Part shown: positions 58,963 through 64,000 of the stretch, one piece after another | How positions within the stretch are numbered: position 1 is the first letter of the stretch | Layout: every line of letters starts with the position of its first letter | Origin: Flammeovirgaceae bacterium UBA2366 | Lineage (GTDB): Bacteria > Bacteroidota > Bacteroidia > Cytophagales > Cyclobacteriaceae | Assembly (NCBI GenBank): GCA_002344065.1 | Contig: DDTK01000012.1 | Coordinates: 310,001 to 374,000 of the forward strand | Length of the DNA: 64,000 nucleotides | Direction of reading: 5' to 3' | The notes under the pieces: model-generated | The model's input: the letters and a program-made list of their open reading frames with translations, nothing else | Told to the model about the DNA's origin: nothing | Databases searched by the model: none | Position numbers and translations under genes: made by a program

Positions 58963-59744
58963 TGATTACCCTGGAGCAAAAGAAGAACCGCCTGTTCATT
59001 GTATTGTGTGGAATATTCCTCACCAATGCGCTGCTGGCCGAAATGATCGGCACGAAAATTTTTTCAGCAGAAGCTACTGTTGGTTTGGATCCTGCGCACA
59101 TCAACATCATGGGCTTTCTCATGGACTTTAACCTTACCGCTGGCGTTATAATTTGGCCTATTGTTTTTGTAACCACCGATTTAATAAACGAATACTTTGG
59201 CAAACCCGGGGTAAAACGGATCAGTTACCTCACGGCCATGCTGATCGCTTACAGTTTTGTAGTAATTTTTCTTACCATAGAATTACCACCCGCGCAATGG
59301 TGGCTGGATGCCAACAGTAAAGATGCTGATGGCAATAGTTTTAACATCAACTTTGCCTTTTCCAAAATTTTCGGACAAGGACTTCGGATAATTGTAGGTT
59401 CCTTAACCGCTTTTCTGTTAGGCCAGTTAGTTGATGTGTTTGTTTTTCAACGTCTGCGAAAACTAACCGGCTCGAAAATGCTTTGGCTTAGAGCCACCGG
59501 ATCAACACTCGTATCACAGTTTGTTGACAGTTTCGTGGTATTGTTCATCGCCTTTTATGGTGTGTTCTCCACGAAGCAAATTGTAGCCATCGGCATTACC
59601 AATTACATCTACAAGTTTGTAATCGCTATTGCTCTTACACCGCTCATTTATCTGGGTCATTCATTAATTGACAAATACCTGGGCAAGGAGAATGCAGGGA
59701 AGGTGATGGAGGAAGCGGCACAAAAAAGCAAGGGATTCTTTTAA
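58959..59744 (+). CDS. Queuosine precursor transporter (VUT/YhhQ family)
   Basis: 261 aa, about six membrane helices. Family signatures are FVTTDLINEYFGKPGVKRIS and RATGSTLVSQFVDSFVVLFI. Imports 7-deazaguanine precursors such as preQ0 or preQ1. Its start overlaps rnz (ATGA), so tRNA processing and tRNA modification are coupled in this operon. Confidence 0.92.
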   Translation: MMITLEQKKNRLFIVLCGIFLTNALLAEMIGTKIFSAEATVGLDPAHINIMGFLMDFNLTAGVIIWPIVFVTTDLINEYFGKPGVKRISYLTAMLIAYSFVVIFLTIELPPAQWWLDANSKDADGNSFNINFAFSKIFGQGLRIIVGSLTAFLLGQLVDVFVFQRLRKLTGSKMLWLRATGSTLVSQFVDSFVVLFIAFYGVFSTKQIVAIGITNYIYKFVIAIALTPLIYLGHSLIDKYLGKENAGKVMEEAAQKSKGFF

Positions 59745-59752
59745 CCAAAGCT

Positions 59753-60496
59753 TTACTTACCTCGTCTGAGGTTATCACAGATAATGGCCGTAGCAACAGC
59801 AGCATTCAGCGACTCAGCTTGTCCGAAGCGGGGAATAGTTACTCTTCGCGTTACCAGCTTTTCAACACGTTCAGAAATTCCACGGGCTTCGTTGCCGATG
59901 ATGATAATACCCCCCTTGCCCCGATCCATCGTGTGAACATTCTCACCATCCAAAAAAGTACCCAATATTGGAACGGCCGCAACTTGAAGATAGTTAGTCA
60001 ATTCTGTGTAGTAGACCGCTACTCGTGTGAATGATCCCATGCTGGCATGAAGCACTTTGGGGTTATACAATTCAGTAGTATCCGGGGAGGCAATAACCTT
60101 TGATATCCCATACCAATCGGCCACGCGTATAATGGTTCCTAAATTTCCAGGGTCGCGGAGGTCATCTAACATTAATGCAAATTCATCAGGATTTACGTGA
60201 AGGGAGATATTAGGCTTCATTTGGGCAATAGCAAGCGCGGAGTCATTTGTCCTGAATTCGCCCAAATCGGATAGCACACTTCCTTTCACTTCTACAATCT
60301 CTCCGGCATACCCGCTAAGGATCGGCTGATAGGAATCGATAAATTCCTGTGTACCAATAACGGTATGGGTAACAAAATCTGACCCCAGTAGTTCCAGCAC
60401 ACTCTTTGCTCCTTCCACCACAAATCGTTGTTCCGATTGTCGGTATTTCTTTACTTGCAAAGATTTAATATACTTAATACGGGCTTTAGAAAGCAT
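59753..60496 (-). CDS. TrmH/SpoU-family RNA 2'-O-methyltransferase
   Basis: About 247 aa. SPOUT motifs: LDDLRDPGNLGTIIRVADWY (motif 1), IIIGNEARGIS (motif 2), and AESLNAAVATAII (motif 3). N-terminal RNA-binding part is KYRQSEQRFVVEGAKSVLEL. The start at 60496 is preferred, since codons further upstream overlap the divergent outer-membrane gene and do not resemble the family. rRNA or tRNA target unknown. Confidence 0.92.
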   Translation of the reverse strand: MLSKARIKYIKSLQVKKYRQSEQRFVVEGAKSVLELLGSDFVTHTVIGTQEFIDSYQPILSGYAGEIVEVKGSVLSDLGEFRTNDSALAIAQMKPNISLHVNPDEFALMLDDLRDPGNLGTIIRVADWYGISKVIASPDTTELYNPKVLHASMGSFTRVAVYYTELTNYLQVAAVPILGTFLDGENVHTMDRGKGGIIIIGNEARGISERVEKLVTRRVTIPRFGQAESLNAAVATAIICDNLRRGK

Positions 60497-60508
60497 TTTA
60501 GTCAACCA

Positions 60509-62965
60509 TTGAACTTCGCGAAAATTAGATATTATTTTTTCATTCTCAGCATGGCACTGGTAATGCAAGGGTGCCTGGGCACACGACATCTGAAAGAGAA
60601 TGAGAAGTTGATGTACAAACAACGAATAGAGCCCAGAAAATTAAGTTCTTCAGCCACACGGGATCTTTATGTGATGGAGAATAATAAAAAATTCCTTGGG
60701 CTTCCCATTTACCTGCTGGTTGAAATGTACTATTTCGGAGCAAAAAAATTCAAACCGGAAAAGATCGAGCAAAAAATAGTAAGGGTTGAAACCAAATTCA
60801 ACAGGAAAATAGCCAAAGCCAAGTCTGAAAGAAAAGTACTCAATCTTGAATTTAAAAAACGGAATAAAACTGAAGCTCTGAAAGACAAACTGGAAAATGG
60901 GAACATCTGGATGAAATGGGGTGAGCCGATTACTGTGTTCGACAGCGCTAAAATGCAACTTACCGTTGAGAAATTAAGTGACTATTTGTTCAATCACGGA
61001 TATTTTTTGAATCGTGTTGAAGCCGAAACACAACCCTTGGGCAATAAAAAAATTCAAGTACAGTATAAAATCATTCCAGGTCATCAATACACGATCGATA
61101 CCCTTTTATATCGTATTCCGGATTCAACCATTTACAGACTTATTCTGGACACACAACGTTCGAGCCACCTGAAAACAGGAACTCCATACGATCAAGATAA
61201 CTTTTCAAAAGAACGCGAACGCATTGATTTGCTGCTAAAAGGAAATGGATATTACGATTTCAGTCGTCAGTATGTAGAATTTGATATTGATACCAGCTTC
61301 CGAGAAAATCATAAAATAGCCGTTCGGATTCTTATCAATAATCCTGCGAAGCGTGGCTTTCATAAAAAGTTCACTATTGATGAGGTGCACTTTACTACAG
61401 ATGCCGGAGTAAGTTACACCGGGATTTCCCGAACCAGGGAAAATTACCGTGGTACCAATTTTGAATATTTTGAAAAACAATATAGCACTAAAATTTTAAG
61501 TCAGCGTATTTTTATACATCCCGGAGAATTTTATAACCGCGACAGAACTTTTGAAACGCAGCGTCAACTAGCCAACCTCGACAACTTTAAATTCGTAAAC
61601 ATTAACTTTGATACCACCGGAGGAAAATTTGTTGCCAATATCTTTACCAATCCGCAGGAAAGATACCAATGGTCAAACGAAGTGGGTCTTAGTGTTACAC
61701 AGGGTTTCCCTGGCCCGTATTATAACCTTAACCTGAAAAAGCGAAACATATTCCGCGGTCTTGAAAACTTTGAAATCAACGGCAGAATTGGTTATGAGGG
61801 GGTGGCTTCTGCAACCGAAAACAACAACGTTTATCAAAGCATTGATGCCGGTATAAATGCTTCCATAGTTTTTCCCCAATTTCTTTTTCCGCTTAAAGAA
61901 GAAACGCGCTTTAAACTTGGACGCTTAAACCCGCGAACGCGCGCCCTGGTTGGTTTTAATTATACCGATCGCCCGGAATATATTCGTTCAGCTACCACCT
62001 TCAACTATATCTATAGTTGGGAAAACAGACGAACCAGAAGATTCGACTTAACGTTGGCGAATCTTAGCATTATCAATTCAAAAACCGATAGTGCCTTTCA
62101 AAAGCTACTGGATGACCTGTTCATTAATGAGGGGAATACCCTATTCAGAACGTTTGAACCATCCTTTGTGAGCAGTATAATTTTCAACATGGCCTGGAAT
62201 CACAAGAATTATGGAAATGCTGAAGAAAATTCAATTTTTTTCAGATGGTCCATTGAAAGCGGAGGCACATTTCAGGATCTATTTCAATTTCCAATTGTGG
62301 AACGGCAGGGTTTACAACAGTTTCAGTACCTGCGATTAAGTGCCGACCTGAGGAGTCTGACAATCATTGATCGAAATACGGTATTGGCCAAGCGTATAAA
62401 TGGTGGTATCGGATTATCCTATGAAAACCCAAAAGTACTTCCTTACGAAAAATACTTTTTTGCAGGTGGTAGTAATAGTATTCGCGCCTGGAGACCGCGA
62501 AGATTGGGACCAGGAAGTTTCAGACCTCAGGAAAGCGCAAATCCGGAAAGCGATGGCTTATATGATTATAGAACTGAGCAGCCGGGAGAAGTGCTACTCG
62601 AAGGAAGTATCGAATTGCGTAGAAAATTATTTGGGTTTGTTGAAGGTGCTGTGTTCTTGGATGCCGGCAACGTATGGACACTGGATCCGCGTACCATTAG
62701 CGATAGTGAAGGAAATGTAATTGAAAATGGAAATTCTCAATTCAAACTTAAAGAGTTTTATAAAGAACTTGGTATCGGAACTGGATTTGGATTTCGGTTT
62801 AATTTCTCCTTTCTCATTTTACGATTTGATGTTGGTCTGAAAGTATACGACCCTGCCAGACTTGAGGGCGATCGGTTTGTTTTGGATAAAATAAAATTCT
62901 TCAGGCCGTTTGGCGTAAATCGTGAACCGGTAATCTATAACGTAGGAGTTGGATTTCCTTTCTAG
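60509..62965 (+). CDS. BamA/TamA-family outer-membrane protein
   Basis: About 818 aa. N-terminal lipoprotein-like signal (FFILSMALVMQGCLG), a POTRA-like periplasmic region to about residue 390, and a C-terminal 16-strand barrel ending in Phe (VGVGFPF). The barrel motif is FFAGGSNSIRAWRPRRLGPG. A TTG at 60509 is the likely start (NFAKIRYYFFIL follows); this leaves only 12 bp between it and the divergent methyltransferase start. Probably exports or inserts lipids or proteins into the outer membrane; it is not the main BamA, which has five POTRA domains. Confidence 0.85.
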   Translation: MNFAKIRYYFFILSMALVMQGCLGTRHLKENEKLMYKQRIEPRKLSSSATRDLYVMENNKKFLGLPIYLLVEMYYFGAKKFKPEKIEQKIVRVETKFNRKIAKAKSERKVLNLEFKKRNKTEALKDKLENGNIWMKWGEPITVFDSAKMQLTVEKLSDYLFNHGYFLNRVEAETQPLGNKKIQVQYKIIPGHQYTIDTLLYRIPDSTIYRLILDTQRSSHLKTGTPYDQDNFSKERERIDLLLKGNGYYDFSRQYVEFDIDTSFRENHKIAVRILINNPAKRGFHKKFTIDEVHFTTDAGVSYTGISRTRENYRGTNFEYFEKQYSTKILSQRIFIHPGEFYNRDRTFETQRQLANLDNFKFVNINFDTTGGKFVANIFTNPQERYQWSNEVGLSVTQGFPGPYYNLNLKKRNIFRGLENFEINGRIGYEGVASATENNNVYQSIDAGINASIVFPQFLFPLKEETRFKLGRLNPRTRALVGFNYTDRPEYIRSATTFNYIYSWENRRTRRFDLTLANLSIINSKTDSAFQKLLDDLFINEGNTLFRTFEPSFVSSIIFNMAWNHKNYGNAEENSIFFRWSIESGGTFQDLFQFPIVERQGLQQFQYLRLSADLRSLTIIDRNTVLAKRINGGIGLSYENPKVLPYEKYFFAGGSNSIRAWRPRRLGPGSFRPQESANPESDGLYDYRTEQPGEVLLEGSIELRRKLFGFVEGAVFLDAGNVWTLDPRTISDSEGNVIENGNSQFKLKEFYKELGIGTGFGFRFNFSFLILRFDVGLKVYDPARLEGDRFVLDKIKFFRPFGVNREPVIYNVGVGFPF

Positions 62966-63825
62966 TCACTCATGAAGGAAACAATTGCGTGAGCTACCCT
63001 TTCGGGTTCCTCTTCTTGCGGAAAGTGACCAGCGTTTTGAAGTTTAACAGCCTCACAATTCTCAAATCCAGAGATAAATTTATATAAATATCTTTCGGTG
63101 ATGAATTTATCGGCCATTCCCCAAATAAGCAGGAAAGGTTTTGCTTGCAAACTATTACGGCTATTCCAAAGAGCTTCAAACCATTGCTGGTCAGTCAGTA
63201 AAGATTTTGCAAAGCTTAGCAAGCCATAACGTTGGCTTTTAGATGCGAACGGTTTAATGAATTGACTTAATATATTTCGCGATAACTTTTTCTTACCAAA
63301 AGATTGCGGCAATAGAAATTTTGGTGAGAAATTCAGGTACAGATAGAGGAATGGTAACAATGGACTGCGCAGTACTTTGCTAAGCTTAATGAATTCAGGG
63401 TCAGCCTCACTACTTCCGATCCACGAATTTAAAATAACCAATCGATTAATATTTTCCGGAAATTTAATAGCATAGGAAAGCCCGATAGGCCCGCCAAAAT
63501 CGTGCAACACCAGGGTAACGCTTTTCAAACCCATGTATGCGATAAACCTTTCCAATCGCCTGGCATGATGCTGCACGGTGTAATCATAATCAGTCGGCTT
63601 ATCGGATAAGCCAAATCCAATATGATCCATCGCTACACAGCGATACGAATTTGATAAGCATTTTATCACATTCCTGAAATCAAAACTCCATGATGGGGTA
63701 CCATGAACAAATAAAAGCGTATCACCTTTGCCAACATCAATATAATGCTGTTTTGCACCCTCATCATCAAAGAAATGCGATATAAAGGGATACTCACCCC
63801 TATCTAGCCATTTAGGTTGTTCCAT
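62962..63825 (-). CDS. Alpha/beta hydrolase, haloalkane-dehalogenase-like
   Basis: About 287 aa. Oxyanion region LLFVHGTPSWSFDFRNV; nucleophile elbow LVLHDFGGPIGLSYA with Asp (as in dehalogenases); acid near ILIWGMADKFITE; catalytic His in NAGHFPQEEEPE. The halide-binding Trp is suggested by HGTPSW. The start at 63825 (MEQPKWLDRGEYPF) fits; a longer frame is non-homologous. The natural substrate is uncertain. It overlaps the barrel gene's stop by 4 bp (convergent). Confidence 0.88.
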   Translation of the reverse strand: MEQPKWLDRGEYPFISHFFDDEGAKQHYIDVGKGDTLLFVHGTPSWSFDFRNVIKCLSNSYRCVAMDHIGFGLSDKPTDYDYTVQHHARRLERFIAYMGLKSVTLVLHDFGGPIGLSYAIKFPENINRLVILNSWIGSSEADPEFIKLSKVLRSPLLPFLYLYLNFSPKFLLPQSFGKKKLSRNILSQFIKPFASKSQRYGLLSFAKSLLTDQQWFEALWNSRNSLQAKPFLLIWGMADKFITERYLYKFISGFENCEAVKLQNAGHFPQEEEPERVAHAIVSFMSD

Positions 63826-63882
63826 ACTTTTTCTAACAAAGAAAACCCAACACGATACCAATCATGTTGGTATAGACCAACC

Positions 63883-64000
63883 TTATATCTTCACCGAGTT
63901 ATAGAGCTTGCTGAAATTGGTAGGATCAATACCCAGATAAGACGCAATATATTTATGCGGAACCAGCTGAAGCAGATGCTTGCTTTGCCGGGTAAACGAT
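63883..64000 (-). CDS. Crp/Fnr-like regulator, C-terminal end (cut off)
   Basis: Only about 38 codons are in the window. They read LLQLVPHKYIASYLGIDPTN then FSKLYNSVKI, the winged-helix recognition helix of the Crp/Fnr-like regulators common in Bacteroidota. The rest lies beyond the right edge. Confidence 0.75.
   Translation of the reverse strand, partial: SFTRQSKHLLQLVPHKYIASYLGIDPTNFSKLYNSVKI

Noticed and set aside
60496..60622. Longer start for the TrmH-family methyltransferase (extra 42 residues)
   Set aside because: The extra residues run into the divergent outer-membrane gene and do not resemble the N-terminus of the family.

Overview
The window looks like a chromosomal segment of a Bacteroidota bacterium, most likely a Cytophagales-type free-living aerobe. 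This is inferred from gene content: a Bat aerotolerance pair, separate cysC/cysD/cysN genes, a SLC13 permease with internal TrkA-C domains, MORN-like proteins, several start codons without a clear Shine-Dalgarno sequence, and families typical of the phylum (Uma2, GxxExxY, four-helix-bundle). No rRNA is present, so the taxon cannot be fixed more closely.

1-10 kb: the end of a sugar-nucleotide locus (Gfo/Idh/MocA oxidoreductase, UDP-glucuronate decarboxylase), a PIN toxin-antitoxin pair, a Uma2 nuclease, then a minus-strand sulfate-activation operon: SLC13 permease, cysC, cysD, cysN, cysQ. Two small ORFs sit inside this operon, each filling one intergenic gap and each bracketed by inverted repeat tracts: a four-helix-bundle gene between cysD and cysN, and a GxxExxY gene between cysN and cysQ. 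No PAPS reductase or sulfite reductase is visible, so PAPS here could feed sulfation as well as assimilation.

10-19 kb: a penicillin-acylase-type hydrolase, a SWIB protein with a histone-like tail, a class II Fic protein with a likely operator, then a mobilization module (Toprim primase-like protein, ParA-like ATPase, two small proteins, candidate oriT hairpin, MobC, relaxase) with no integrase beside it.

19-48 kb: two RND efflux operons with TetR regulators, a frameshifted patatin, and two diverged copies of one redox gene module (luciferase-domain protein, LigB dioxygenase, NAD(P)-binding protein, DoxX, membrane protein, SnoaL-like protein). Each copy has decayed at different genes. Between them lies an IS1595-type transposase gene split by a 1439-bp insert with the structure of a single integron gene cassette: a G|TT crossover at both ends, an attC-like palindrome at the 3' end, and an exactly restored transposase reading frame when the insert is removed. 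This is the strongest finding.

48-52 kb: transposase debris, a large serine recombinase whose reading frame runs antisense through tRNA-Pro, then tRNA-Pro(TGG), tRNA-Arg(TCT), tRNA-Ser(GCT) and a tRNA-Ser relic carrying two small palindromic inserts.

52-64 kb: ordinary chromosomal genes: BatB/BatC, thiolase, a MORN-like protein, purC, a STAS protein, RNase Z, a queuosine-precursor transporter, a TrmH-family methyltransferase, a BamA-family outer-membrane protein, a dehalogenase-like hydrolase and the end of a Crp/Fnr-like regulator.
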